Origin: Acholeplasma sp.
GTDB lineage: Bacteria; Bacillota_I; Bacilli_A; ML615J-28; CAG-698
Assembly (NCBI GenBank): GCA_012838635.1
Contig: DUOW01000034.1
Coordinates: 1 to 33,105, forward strand
Direction: 5' to 3'
DNA: 33,105 nucleotides
The notes under the pieces are model-generated. The model was given only the letters and a program-made list of their open reading frames with translations. It searched no databases and was not told the DNA's origin. Of the stretch, positions 14,901 to 23,256 are shown one piece after another. Each line of letters begins with the position of its first letter. Positions within the stretch are counted from its first letter, which is position 1. The position numbers and the translations under genes are program-made.

Positions 14901-17876
14901 CGGCCATACTAAAGTTCCTTCCCCGCCATTTTCTGTAAATGCTAAAGACTGGCCATAGAAGATTGCATATGAACCAAATGGAATCATATTACCTGTTAAA
15001 TCTCCATTTTCAAATCCCATAAAAGTAATTGTAACTATAATTCTTTCATAGTAAATCTCTAAATTGATAATATCTTCAATTGCAAATGTTTGATCACTAT
15101 TTAAATATTCGACCCCATTATTAATCATCTTTACAAAACGATAACCAGGAATAGCTTGATATGGTCTTACAATTGTACCATATTGGTATCTTTCTTTTGT
15201 AACTGAAGTTCTTGATACTTCAATTGGTGTTGATCCAGCTACATAATCAATAATTTCTTTTTCAAGTCTAATAATTTTATACCTTAAGTTAAGGTTTTGG
15301 TTATTGTATTGTAAGTAAACTGTTAAATCATTTTGAGGCATAAAGCTATTTTTTGTATATTCATTACCATCAGCATCTTGATAACCCATATATGCTTTAC
15401 CTACATAATCAATTCTAATTAGCATTGATAATTTTGCTCCCCATTTTAAAATATGAGGTGTAGGAAGATAATCGGGATCATTAATATAGTTAGTGTTAAC
15501 TACAGTTAACTTATAACTTATTCGTTCAAAATATACTTTTAAAGCTAAGCTACCATCACCTAAAACTGTTCCACTTAAAACATTATTTTCATGGTCTTTA
15601 AACTCATAATGATCTATAGTTTTTAGGTCAGTTAAAGTTAATGTAACTGTGCTTTCAGTTAAAGCTTGTTTTACTTCATCTAAATTAGGAGTATAAATAT
15701 ACTCACCATTTTCATTTTCTAAATAGTATTCTACTTTATAAGTTACTTCTCCCGGAAGCCAAATTGCTTCAACTTCCATTGATGTATCTGGCATCACTGA
15801 AGGAAGCAAAGGATTCCAGCCACCAAACTCATAACCTACCTTTGTAGGTTCTAAAGGCGTAATCGTTGTTCCTGGTTCTTGAGAAATTAAAGTTGTTGAT
15901 AGATTACCACCATTTAACTTCAAAGTAATTACTGGCCAAATACTATAATCAGCATATAAATCAAGATTATTTGCTGGCATTTTAGTAATCATAAACTCAT
16001 TTAAAAATGTACCATCATCAGTAAACCAACCTACAAACGATACACCATCTTTAGTAGGTACAGGCAAGCTAATTGTACTATTATAGGCAAATGTTAGAAG
16101 CGTATTTTCTACTGTTCCTCCATTTGGATGTAATGTAATTGTATAAGAATTAAGATTCCAAGATGCCTTAATTGTCATATTATTAGCTGGCATTACTTCA
16201 GGAATTACTTGATCCCAAGAAGCAAAACTGTAACCAGTTTTTGTTGGGTCATCTGGTGCTACAATAACTGTACCATAATCTTGGTAGATTGCTGCTACAG
16301 CTGATCCACCATTAGAATCAAAAGTAATCTTATACTTATTTACTGTAAATTTAGCACTTACAGTAATATCTTCTATATATAAATATAATGTTTCGTTTTT
16401 AATTTCATCTTCTTGATAAAACCAACCCTTAAATGTATGACCTTCTTTAGCAGGATGTTCTAAAATTCCACTGTCATTTACAGCTAAACCATAAGTAACA
16501 TCTTTGGCCTCCCCAAAAGGTATCCCATCTACTTCAAAATAAATCTTATAACTATTTGCTAGCCACTTAGCTTTAATCGTTAAGTTATTTTCAATTAAAG
16601 TATCTAAGCTTACCTCTTCTTGATCTTCATAAACAAAAGTACAGCTATGACCAACTTTAACTGGTATTTCAATAACATCATCTAACTTATCGCCATATTC
16701 GACTTCAATTGTTAATTCATCTAAATCACCAGTAAACTTACCACCATTAGCTAGTAGTTTAAGTTCAAAAGTCTTCTTTTTCCAAGAAGCATTAATTGTT
16801 ATATTAGAAGTAACAATCGTATTTTCAAAAACTTCAGTTCCGTTTTCTAAATAAAAGCCTTTAAAATCATAACCTGCTTGTTCTAAAACCGTAATTGCTC
16901 CAATAGGTGAGCCATGATTTACAGTTCTTGTTTCTACTTGTTGTTCACTTTTAAAATCGATTGTAACTGTATAATGTTTAATACGATATTTCGGATAGAA
17001 AACAAAATTATCACGAATATGATTAAAATCATAGATTTTACTATTTACTTCAAACCAACCAATTGGATCATATCCTTCTTTAGCCGGTAGATTTGGAGCA
17101 ATAACCTCACCATTATGAGGAATCACTTCATTATAAATTTCATTTCCGCCTTCGCTATCTAAAAAGATAACATTATAAGTTTTCGTAACGATATGATACT
17201 GAAACTTAAGGTTATTTTTAACCTCTCCTACTTCAGTTACAACATCTTCTTCTCCAAACTTAGTCCAATAAATAATATCACCTTCATTAGTAGCTACAAC
17301 AGGAAAACTAAGTAAAGTTCCATAAAGAACATTGTCTTGCTCTGCATAAAGGTTGCCTTTGGGATCAAAAAACTCAACTTTATACTTACTAGGAATTAAC
17401 TTTCCATAAACTGTTAAGTTTTCTCCTGGCATATTACCTACAGCGTAAGCAACAGTTAAAGCTTCATCTTTATACCAACCACCAAAAGTATAACCTTCTT
17501 CATACGGATCTTCTACCACTACTCTACTAGCATAACTGGCAGTAATTTCTTTAAATAAATTAGGGCCAATCATAAATTTCATCGTGTAAGAATTAATCGT
17601 CCATTTCGCATAAAGTTTTGTATGTCTAATGATTGGACGGCTTAAATCAAAACTTTCAGTTAGATCTTTATCATAAAACCAACCTGCAAAAGTATACCCA
17701 GTTCTTTTAGCCTCAGGCTCACTTTTAAAAACAAAGCCCGAGTCTACATTTTTACTTGGTATTGCCTCTCCTCCGTTTGTTACAAAATCAATCTTTAGTT
17801 GTTTATTAACGCAACTACAACCAGCTACAAAGAGCAAGCCAACTAATAATGTAATAAAAACAAAAATTCTTTTCAT
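11937..17876 (-). CDS. Giant lipoprotein with about 14-15 InlB-type repeat units and a beta-helix-like C-terminus
   Basis: This surface protein of about 1979 residues starts with MKRIFVFITLLVGLLF and the lipobox VAGC (C20). Residues about 28-1109 are a chain of roughly 14-15 units of 60-85 residues. The clearest have the InlB / Listeria-Bacteroides pattern (for example ITFDSNGGSAV, PTKTGYSFASW, NMTIKASWN); later ones are diverged and partly MucBP-like. Then come about 350 residues with Ig-like strands. From about residue 1460 the sequence is rich in NNLTINSN, INNVNITNS and GTGITITNSKIGKSGGAAIHVED, as in right-handed parallel beta-helices. An 18-bp tandem duplication encodes INNDGA twice. An upstream ATG at 17882 is only 3 bases from GAGG, so I chose 17876 (spacing 9). 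It is the last gene of the ABC operon. Adhesion or polysaccharide contact is plausible but unproven. Confidence 0.88.
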   Translation of the reverse strand: MKRIFVFITLLVGLLFVAGCSCVNKQLKIDFVTNGGEAIPSKNVDSGFVFKSEPEAKRTGYTFAGWFYDKDLTESFDLSRPIIRHTKLYAKWTINSYTMKFMIGPNLFKEITASYASRVVVEDPYEEGYTFGGWYKDEALTVAYAVGNMPGENLTVYGKLIPSKYKVEFFDPKGNLYAEQDNVLYGTLLSFPVVATNEGDIIYWTKFGEEDVVTEVGEVKNNLKFQYHIVTKTYNVIFLDSEGGNEIYNEVIPHNGEVIAPNLPAKEGYDPIGWFEVNSKIYDFNHIRDNFVFYPKYRIKHYTVTIDFKSEQQVETRTVNHGSPIGAITVLEQAGYDFKGFYLENGTEVFENTIVTSNITINASWKKKTFELKLLANGGKFTGDLDELTIEVEYGDKLDDVIEIPVKVGHSCTFVYEDQEEVSLDTLIENNLTIKAKWLANSYKIYFEVDGIPFGEAKDVTYGLAVNDSGILEHPAKEGHTFKGWFYQEDEIKNETLYLYIEDITVSAKFTVNKYKITFDSNGGSAVAAIYQDYGTVIVAPDDPTKTGYSFASWDQVIPEVMPANNMTIKASWNLNSYTITLHPNGGTVENTLLTFAYNSTISLPVPTKDGVSFVGWFTDDGTFLNEFMITKMPANNLDLYADYSIWPVITLKLNGGNLSTTLISQEPGTTITPLEPTKVGYEFGGWNPLLPSVMPDTSMEVEAIWLPGEVTYKVEYYLENENGEYIYTPNLDEVKQALTESTVTLTLTDLKTIDHYEFKDHENNVLSGTVLGDGSLALKVYFERISYKLTVVNTNYINDPDYLPTPHILKWGAKLSMLIRIDYVGKAYMGYQDADGNEYTKNSFMPQNDLTVYLQYNNQNLNLRYKIIRLEKEIIDYVAGSTPIEVSRTSVTKERYQYGTIVRPYQAIPGYRFVKMINNGVEYLNSDQTFAIEDIINLEIYYERIIVTITFMGFENGDLTGNMIPFGSYAIFYGQSLAFTENGGEGTLVWPEIPVQASYIATWERTNFNFLRENVTIYARYTNTSKTLLTFVVNGSTVAVFDKADYGDDGLLFEAGSPLWNLQAPGYVFEYWYYLDQGSEVPITNPSDMKFSVLHPGTGEKNIFAKFRALIPFAKPVIMSVQKLSGEEVIQIKLNLNPSQIEGNLPYGFGLFINHLYEEVLISDFSVSGFEFTLEVSSLDPFFANLIAIGTNRLTVRALGDNLNTLNSPYSDPYIIEVDTDITPDSSMAYDHYILEDVTILGAPSQRYILYENMTYNFPEGYEINIVQNADIVSLSYKEGTNAPVIKTNLGLIGDFQMTIKKPAEDVAKLYLAKIVKDFSQFSLGEAYTKFKYETSSASPDRKYLKPLTGTEKFLVGSSNDFKFTYAIKDTNLNNVPLDKLELEYLFYLDGASTPLEEGSALEHYVAEVTGKKNIFKFTVNAVGHDFKVVVKPKYQANEHTWASLEYNIYVNNGYNAYTSSELKTLFGNMSVQTINIQNNIEVQLLPNQLNPDGSPINNDGAINNDGAINGDPYRRLSATTSGDNIVINGNYLTVNGSNLPHMSAAYSNYLPLSTGFPVFNVGLSIFKYDVYNNSPEHYFVKEMFKDKLINGQKIQKGGSRYVPGYGIHYNDNMLTINNLTINSNTSYPYIDYNLSPEEIKSQEAQMTQNSGSFNAILARKGSTRINNVNITNSLIALYNDASGLMTNEVGSEQVLMKADYVQIDDSWANSVYMYGGTGITITNSKIGKSGGAAIHVEDANPEVGPIWDVHVNIDENTTINNWINGNEAWFNAYAMSTMVAGMKSTIEGYVSEAGRSILKTEQDQLTGQLSEKMNLIILAPSMDNAYLKLEDNTTVASAQYFIHIGQEGLDTGTQSRHRTYDPNLVPTQYRDPRDPSDNNGFIYPAIATYSPAAGFTELVTYLMMNGVPAEYVGNLGMLAGFYNLTKEETLQIAGGATLESILTANPRTIPQYLEVVTKIPLYPADYTYAYLELVDPS
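13351..13386. repeat. Two 18-bp tandem units inside the giant lipoprotein gene
   Basis: The two adjacent 18-base units differ at two positions. They encode a duplicated INNDGA peptide, with a diverged third partial unit just before. This in-frame repeat can expand or contract without breaking the gene. Confidence 0.8.
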
Positions 17877-17894
17877 AATCATTTACCTCATTAT

Positions 17895-18428
17895 TTATTC
17901 TATTCCCGATTCGCCATCTTTTTTAAAGTATAGCAAAACGTGGTCTGATATTCCTTGATTCTTTTTTGACACTATTTTCACATCAAATGTTTTCTTTAAA
18001 TCACTTAAGTCAAAGATTAATGTAATCCTGTTAGAATTATAATCAACCCTAAAGTTTAGATCACTAACAACATCAATATCTTCTCTTAAGATAGAAAGAA
18101 TTCTACTTCTTTCCTTTAAATACTCTTCTTCATCAAGATATTTTTCTCTTAACCCAGCTTCAAAAGCAGCAGGTAGTGTAAGTTCATAATACAAATCAAA
18201 ACTTAAATTACTATCAGTTACAATATCTTTTAAGTCTTTAATTTTAATACTTGTTACCGTACCATCTTCATTATTCTCATATTTATAGCCATCATAGCTT
18301 TCAGGAGAAATTATAATTTCTTCAAGATTTACACTTACGTTATCTGGAAGTGTACCAATTAAAGCAATAATCAGTACTGAAAGAAACGAAAAAATAATAA
18401 TTACAAAAACTACAATTTTTTTACTCAT
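17895..18428 (-). CDS. Single-pass membrane protein of unknown function in the ABC/giant-lipoprotein operon
   Basis: I do not recognise this 177-residue protein. One N-terminal hydrophobic helix (VVFVIIIFSFLSVLIIALIG, preceded by MSKK) anchors it. No lipobox is present, so the rest, about 150 residues of alternating strands and a long charged helix (EAGLREKYLDEEEYLKERSRILSILRED), probably lies outside the membrane. A perfect AAGGAGG-like site precedes the ATG. It follows the permease by 11 bases and precedes the giant lipoprotein by 18, so its conserved position suggests a partner linking the transporter to the surface protein. That link is inference. Confidence 0.78.
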   Translation of the reverse strand: MSKKIVVFVIIIFSFLSVLIIALIGTLPDNVSVNLEEIIISPESYDGYKYENNEDGTVTSIKIKDLKDIVTDSNLSFDLYYELTLPAAFEAGLREKYLDEEEYLKERSRILSILREDIDVVSDLNFRVDYNSNRITLIFDLSDLKKTFDVKIVSKKNQGISDHVLLYFKKDGESGIE

Positions 18429-18439
18429 ATTATTCCTCC

Positions 18440-20044
18440 TTACATCTCAATATCAATAAAGTAAGCACTTAAATAGCTTCTAAAATAAACAAACCTGACG
18501 ATAAGTAGTAAAATTGCTAGGCCAAAAAGAAGAATCCAAACATAAGGTCCTAAAATAAAAGTTCCGCCTAATGCTAAAATTCCGGCAATAAAACTTAAAG
18601 TAAAGCCAATGCCAATTGATTTACTAATGTTAGGACTATTCCTCAATGTCCCTAAAGTCATTGCTTGATTAAGCTGTGGGTTTAGAATATCAAGCTCAAA
18701 GCTCCAAAAGATATGCGAGATATTAATCATAATTACGAGGATAAAGATTAACCATAAATCTAAAGCCGGAAATTTTGGCAGTGCCAGCCTAAACACAACA
18801 AAACTAATAAAGATTAAGAGTGTAGAAATTAAAATATTAAATAAGATCTTCGCCCAAGCAATCGTCTTCGTATCACTTGGTGCTGTCTTTAATAACACAA
18901 ACTCTTGTCCTTCCCCAGAAATTGCTGTTGCTGAGGCGGTATTAGATGATGTTGCAATAAGTAGAGTAATAATAATATTAAAAACTAAAACATAAGTATT
19001 ACCATTTAAACTACGGTTCATTCGCATATAAATTGAGTTAATAATTAACATCACAAAAGGCATCATCAATAATAGTGAATAATGACTTAAGGTATCACCA
19101 AAACTTCTAAAAGAGACAATTAACTCTTTCTTAAAGAAAGCAATAAATAAGTTATTACTCTTTTCATTTTGAGCTTTTCTTTTCTTACTTCTTGCTTCCT
19201 CAAATGTTAGACTAGCAAGCTTAAAGTAAAGTGGTTTAATCAAAAGATAAACAATCACAAATAACACAACTGGTGTTATTAAAAAGACCGGATACCATAA
19301 ACCTAAATTTTGTCCATACAAAATATAACCAGCAACTTTGTAGATTGTAGCATAATTAGAAATAGCCATCATTGTATCATATAAATTATTTGTAAAAGAA
19401 TGATATAACTGAACAATCCTTATTTGATCCGGTAAGAATGATAGTCCATAACTTACAAGTAAATATAAGGCTACAAAAACAACTGACCCCAAAATTACAG
19501 GTAAAAAACTATATCTTTTAAATAAGTTTTTAAAAAATGTTAGCTGGATTGAAATTAAGCTAGAGATGGTGGTTGCTAAAAACGGTAAAACAAACATCAA
19601 AACGATAACTCCAAGATAATAACTAAATCCCATATCTTTAATAATTCCAACACCAATAAGTAGGGGAATAATAAAGTTTAAACTTCTTAATAACTCCCTT
19701 AAATATGAAACAATTAATTTACTAATAAAGATATCATTATCAGTTACAGGAAAAGACATCAAAATCTGATTTTCCTTACTCTCGTAAAGGGAGTTCATTA
19801 ACTGTGATGTAATCCCTCCAATACTAAAGGCTTGGGATAATAATATCATTACAATAACAAAGTAAATATTTACGGTAATATATAAGAAATTATTAAATAG
19901 ATAAACAACTAACGCCATCACAATTGTAACCAAAACAATTCTTAAGATTCTTAAAGCAATCTTCGCAAAAAGTCTTTTATTCCTTTTAATTTCAGTTAAA
20001 TTACTTAACTGTAAAATCGTTAGTATTTTTAAACGACTAAGCAT
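18440..20044 (-). CDS. ABC-2-type transporter permease
   Basis: This 534-residue membrane protein has about 12 hydrophobic segments in two halves joined by a cytoplasmic linker (EEARSKKRKAQNEKSN). An amphipathic N-terminus (MLSRLKILTILQLSNLTEIKRNKRLFAKIALRI) precedes the first helix. The NSLYESKENQILMSFPVTDNDIFISKLI motif is the coupling-type region seen in ABC-2 permeases, and a similar EGQEFVLLKTAPSDTKTIAWAKIL occurs in the second half. It is therefore a duplicated (two-half) permease. It overlaps the ABC ATPase fusion gene by 8 bases, so the two are translated together and should form the transporter. Substrate unknown; export is typical for this class. Confidence 0.87.
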   Translation of the reverse strand: MLSRLKILTILQLSNLTEIKRNKRLFAKIALRILRIVLVTIVMALVVYLFNNFLYITVNIYFVIVMILLSQAFSIGGITSQLMNSLYESKENQILMSFPVTDNDIFISKLIVSYLRELLRSLNFIIPLLIGVGIIKDMGFSYYLGVIVLMFVLPFLATTISSLISIQLTFFKNLFKRYSFLPVILGSVVFVALYLLVSYGLSFLPDQIRIVQLYHSFTNNLYDTMMAISNYATIYKVAGYILYGQNLGLWYPVFLITPVVLFVIVYLLIKPLYFKLASLTFEEARSKKRKAQNEKSNNLFIAFFKKELIVSFRSFGDTLSHYSLLLMMPFVMLIINSIYMRMNRSLNGNTYVLVFNIIITLLIATSSNTASATAISGEGQEFVLLKTAPSDTKTIAWAKILFNILISTLLIFISFVVFRLALPKFPALDLWLIFILVIMINISHIFWSFELDILNPQLNQAMTLGTLRNSPNISKSIGIGFTLSFIAGILALGGTFILGPYVWILLFGLAILLLIVRFVYFRSYLSAYFIDIEM

Positions 20045-22316
20045 CTTTCTTTTCCTTCTTCGCTTTTTTCTTAGCTTCTTTTTGAAGTTTGATTTCTGCT
20101 TTTTTAGCTAACTTTTCTTGGCTTTTAGCTGCTGCTTCTAATTGTTCGTGATTTGTTAAGTATAACTTTTCTAAATCAGCCCCTTCTTTCATAATATCTT
20201 TAACCGCAAAATCACCTATAAGTTTACCTTGGTTGATAATACAAATACGATCACATAACTTCTCTACAACTTCAATAATATGTGTTGAGAAGAAAACAAT
20301 ATTACCATTATCTGCATGCTCTTTCATCATTTGTTTGATTTGGAACGAACTTGCTGGATCTAGTCCAGTTAAAGGCTCATCGAGAATCCAAACTTTTGGA
20401 TTATGGATTAAAGATGCAATAACTACTAACTTTTGCTTCATACCATGAGAGTATGATTTAACTTCACGGTCAATTGCAAACCCTAACTGAAACTTCTCTA
20501 AATATTCTTCTAACCTTTGATCACGGTCTTTAGGGTCTACTCTGTATAAATCTGCTACATAGTTAATATATTCTCTACCAGTTAGCCTTTCATAAACAGC
20601 ATGGTTATCAGAAACATAACCAATTCTTAGTTTAGCTTCCATTGGTTGCGATTTAATTGAGTACCCGCAAACATACATCTCCCCTTCAGTAATTGACTGA
20701 ATACCAACTAAAGACTTAATTGTAGTTGATTTACCTGCACCATTATGGCCTAAAAAACCATAAACATAGCCAGTTTCAATTGTAAGCGAAAAGTCATCAA
20801 CAGCTTTTTTCTTACTACTGCCATACCTTTTTGTAAAGTGCTCAATAACAACTTTATCTTGATATTCAGGTTTAATTGGATCTGATAAATTTTTGCTTCC
20901 TAAAGCTTCTTTTAGTTTATTCATCTCTATCCTCTTTTCTTTTTGTTTTTTAATTAACGCTGCTTGATTATCAATTGCTTGATATACAAGGTCATAGACA
21001 TACCAACTCATAAACATCAAGAAAACAAATCCAAGATATAAAAGAATTTGGTAAACATAGAAGAATTTAAATGTTAGTCCTTTATAGGTAAATGATGCTA
21101 CATAATCAGTTTGTAACCACTGTAAGTTAAATCTTTTTGTAATATCAAAACCGTAAGTAAAGAAATAATCAACACTTTCATAATTATTAAACCAAGCATT
21201 TAAAAACACAACTAAAATATAATAAAGTGTAAAGATTCCAATTGCCTTTCTCATATCCTTAAGTTTAGGCTTTTCAAAAATCTTTAAAGCAACACTTAAA
21301 ATCGGAATAACAAAGACTAAAAAGTGACTATAGCTAAAGTGCATTACACCAATACTAAAAACATCACTTGAATAGTTAGGAAGCATTATAGCTACAAATG
21401 CCCCTAAGACATTGGCAAAGTAGGTAAAATAAAATACTCTTCTTGAATTAAAAACATATGCTATAAATAACAAAATAACAGCTGTATTACATAAGTGTAA
21501 AGGCAGTCCCCCATATCCTCTTCTTTCTAAATAGAAATACTGAAAAACTCCAGCTATTACCATATATGTAAGAAACATCTTTCTTGTTTCAAAAGTCCGT
21601 TTCTTTAAAGCAAAGTAAATAACAAAAATTAAAGCAATATACAAACTAATTAAGAATAAGTGAACTTTATTAAAGTTTTCTGCTACTTCTCCATATTTTC
21701 CAAATAAGTTATAAATAAAACCTAAAGGCATTAAGAAAATCAAACTTCCTAAGAAAAGCAAAATCGTATCTCTTACTTCTTTTTTATTTGGCCATAATTT
21801 ATCTTTAATTAAATTAAACCAATTTATTGTTACAATAACAATAGTTATCATTATTTGTATCATAATCAAAATTGATCGATATTTTAAATAATTAACTTCA
21901 CCATAAACAGCAATTAGATGTTGATCCAAAAAGATTAAATTAAGTACTATTAAAACAGGTCCTAAAAATGTAGATAAGAACTTCGCATGTTTAGATTTAA
22001 TAAATGAACTAATAACACTCATTGCAATCAGGATTGTCGTTAACCACCTTAGAATATGAATAAAGACAGTCATCCCTGGTGAAAAAATCCATGTATCAGG
22101 TGCATAAGCTGGTTCAGTTGACTTTACATCAACCAAAAGTACGTTAAATACATCGTCTAAGGCATTTTCAAAGTTTAACCCAATTACATATGATGTAAAA
22201 AGTAAAACCGCTAAGACCTTTAAAACAACTTCTATCTTTAAATCCTTTTTTTTATAAAGTAAGTATAATATTCCTAAAACAATAATACTTACTCCTAATA
22301 TGATAATTTGCGGCAT
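20037..22316 (-). CDS. YwaF/TMEM164-like membrane domain fused to an ABC ATPase
   Basis: This protein of about 759 residues joins two modules. Residues 1 to about 450 hold about 12 hydrophobic segments, the second part matching the YwaF family (related to TMEM164): GYGGLPLHLCNTAVILL with C276, and MHFSYSHFLVF with H326 and H331. Residues about 475-695 are a complete ABC ATPase: Walker A GHNGAGKST (523-531), signature YSHGMKQK, Walker B KVWILDEP, and a STH switch. A lysine-rich tail of about 50 residues ends the protein. The ATPase probably drives the permease encoded next (8-base overlap). The frame opens at a GTG, but I chose the ATG at 22316 because GGAGG lies 5 bases before it. YwaF proteins are normally free-standing, about 230-250 residues, so the fusion is unusual. 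Confidence 0.87.
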   Translation of the reverse strand: MPQIIILGVSIIVLGILYLLYKKKDLKIEVVLKVLAVLLFTSYVIGLNFENALDDVFNVLLVDVKSTEPAYAPDTWIFSPGMTVFIHILRWLTTILIAMSVISSFIKSKHAKFLSTFLGPVLIVLNLIFLDQHLIAVYGEVNYLKYRSILIMIQIMITIVIVTINWFNLIKDKLWPNKKEVRDTILLFLGSLIFLMPLGFIYNLFGKYGEVAENFNKVHLFLISLYIALIFVIYFALKKRTFETRKMFLTYMVIAGVFQYFYLERRGYGGLPLHLCNTAVILLFIAYVFNSRRVFYFTYFANVLGAFVAIMLPNYSSDVFSIGVMHFSYSHFLVFVIPILSVALKIFEKPKLKDMRKAIGIFTLYYILVVFLNAWFNNYESVDYFFTYGFDITKRFNLQWLQTDYVASFTYKGLTFKFFYVYQILLYLGFVFLMFMSWYVYDLVYQAIDNQAALIKKQKEKRIEMNKLKEALGSKNLSDPIKPEYQDKVVIEHFTKRYGSSKKKAVDDFSLTIETGYVYGFLGHNGAGKSTTIKSLVGIQSITEGEMYVCGYSIKSQPMEAKLRIGYVSDNHAVYERLTGREYINYVADLYRVDPKDRDQRLEEYLEKFQLGFAIDREVKSYSHGMKQKLVVIASLIHNPKVWILDEPLTGLDPASSFQIKQMMKEHADNGNIVFFSTHIIEVVEKLCDRICIINQGKLIGDFAVKDIMKEGADLEKLYLTNHEQLEAAAKSQEKLAKKAEIKLQKEAKKKAKKEKKDA

Positions 22317-22528
22317 AATAACCTCCACCTTATAAAACTATATAAAAAAACCAGAACCTTCCTTTTATTCCCTCAAAGGTTACTCCCCATCACTAATAAA
22401 ATTCAAAATTCTGACTTATTTTAAATTTATATGTTTTATAAGTATTAAAATTTCAATGTCTTATATAACTAATTATCTTAAAATCAAGTAATTAGTTTTA
22501 CAATTACTTTACTCTTTCTTTAATCTGT
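22317..22528 (-). promoter_or_regulatory. Long structured 5' leader of the ABC/giant-lipoprotein operon
   Basis: The predicted promoter leaves about 205 untranslated bases. They contain two mutually exclusive stems (22487-22493 with 22502-22508, and 22467-22475 with 22489-22497). They also contain a terminator-like hairpin close to the gene: AACCTT (22355-22360) with AAGGTT (22376-22381), followed on the minus strand by CTGG and seven T. This fits attenuation, but the stems are AT-rich and no known riboswitch class was matched. Confidence 0.4.
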
Positions 22529-22557
22529 ATTTTACCATAAACCATCATAAAAGTAAA
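22529..22557 (-). promoter_or_regulatory. Promoter of the ABC/giant-lipoprotein operon
   Basis: Minus strand: -35 TTTACT (22552-22557), a 17-base spacer ending in TGG, and -10 TAAAAT (22529-22534), an extended -10. Confidence 0.62.
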
Positions 22558-22627
22558 GCAATATCAAACTACCTACAAAGACCCTACAAATAATACAATT
22601 AACTATCCTAAAAGGTGACATATATAA

Positions 22628-22665
22628 ATTTGAGCTAACTATTAATTAGTTAGCTCAAATTTTAT
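22628..22665. terminator. Strong hairpin terminator downstream of the GNAT pseudogene
   Basis: AATTTGAGCTAACT pairs perfectly with AGTTAGCTCAAATT around a short AT loop. On the minus strand it ends the GIY-YIG and GNAT-remnant transcript. It lies 7 bases past the stop at 22672. Confidence 0.8.
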
Positions 22666-22671
22666 ACTTTT

Positions 22672-23225
22672 TTAACTTAAGATTAGGGTGTGCTTTCCCC
22701 CAGGAAATTGTTTAAATTGAGGACAGCGGTAAACCATCTGACTTTTTGCACGCACAACCAAACAATTTCTAAATGGTAGAAAAGTAAAATATAAAACAAA
22801 ATCTAAAATATCATAATTCAAGAAGTAATAGACAATGATTGATATTGCCTTATAAAACAACCTACTATCAATGTGTTCTTTTGTTGTTATATATTCCATC
22901 AATCTTCCTTCAAAATTATCAAGTTTAGGAAACTCTTTTTTCTTATGATATGTTCTAATTCCACTCCACCAATTACTTTTCCCTCATACTCAACAGCAAA
23001 AGAATTTTTCATTTTTATCATATCTTCTAAATTACTCTTAGCTTCTTCTAAATTATTAAGATATGACCAACCACCTACAGCACATAACAACTTGTCTTTC
23101 ACAAGCTCATAATACACTTCCAAATTCTCTTCTTTCCAAGGCCTAAATTCAAAACCTTCCGATGTGATTACTAAATCACAATAGTCTACTTCTTCAAGTT
23201 TCCCAATTTTGTTATTTGCTTTCAT
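22672..23225 (-). pseudogene. Frameshifted GNAT acetyltransferase (RimJ-like)
   Basis: Two reading frames form one interrupted gene. The first (from about 23225) has the start of a RimJ-like acetyltransferase: GFEFRPWKEENLEVYYELV, VGGWSYLNNLEEAKSNLEDMI, FAVEYEGKVIGGVELEHI. It then runs into IRKKSFLNL and a stop near 22901. The frame one base over continues with EFPKLDNFEGRLMEYITTKEHI, FYKAISIIVYYFLNYDILDF, PFRNCLVVRA and a PGGKHTLI end, the expected acetyl-CoA-binding half. The break coincides with a run of six A on the minus strand (22936-22941); one more A restores the frame. ATG at 23225 (MKANN) is preferred to the ATG at 23273, which overlaps the GIY-YIG gene; neither has a strong ribosome binding site. 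A sequencing error or slippage control are alternatives to a dead gene. Confidence 0.7.
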
Positions 23226-23256
23226 AATTTCTTTTTTCTTTAACAGTATTTGATAT

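Noticed and set aside
22344-22384. Possible yybP-ykoY (manganese) riboswitch because of GGGGAGTAAC on the minus strand
   Set aside because: The second conserved half of that riboswitch (the CAUAC-containing loop) is not found nearby, and the downstream genes are not metal transporters.
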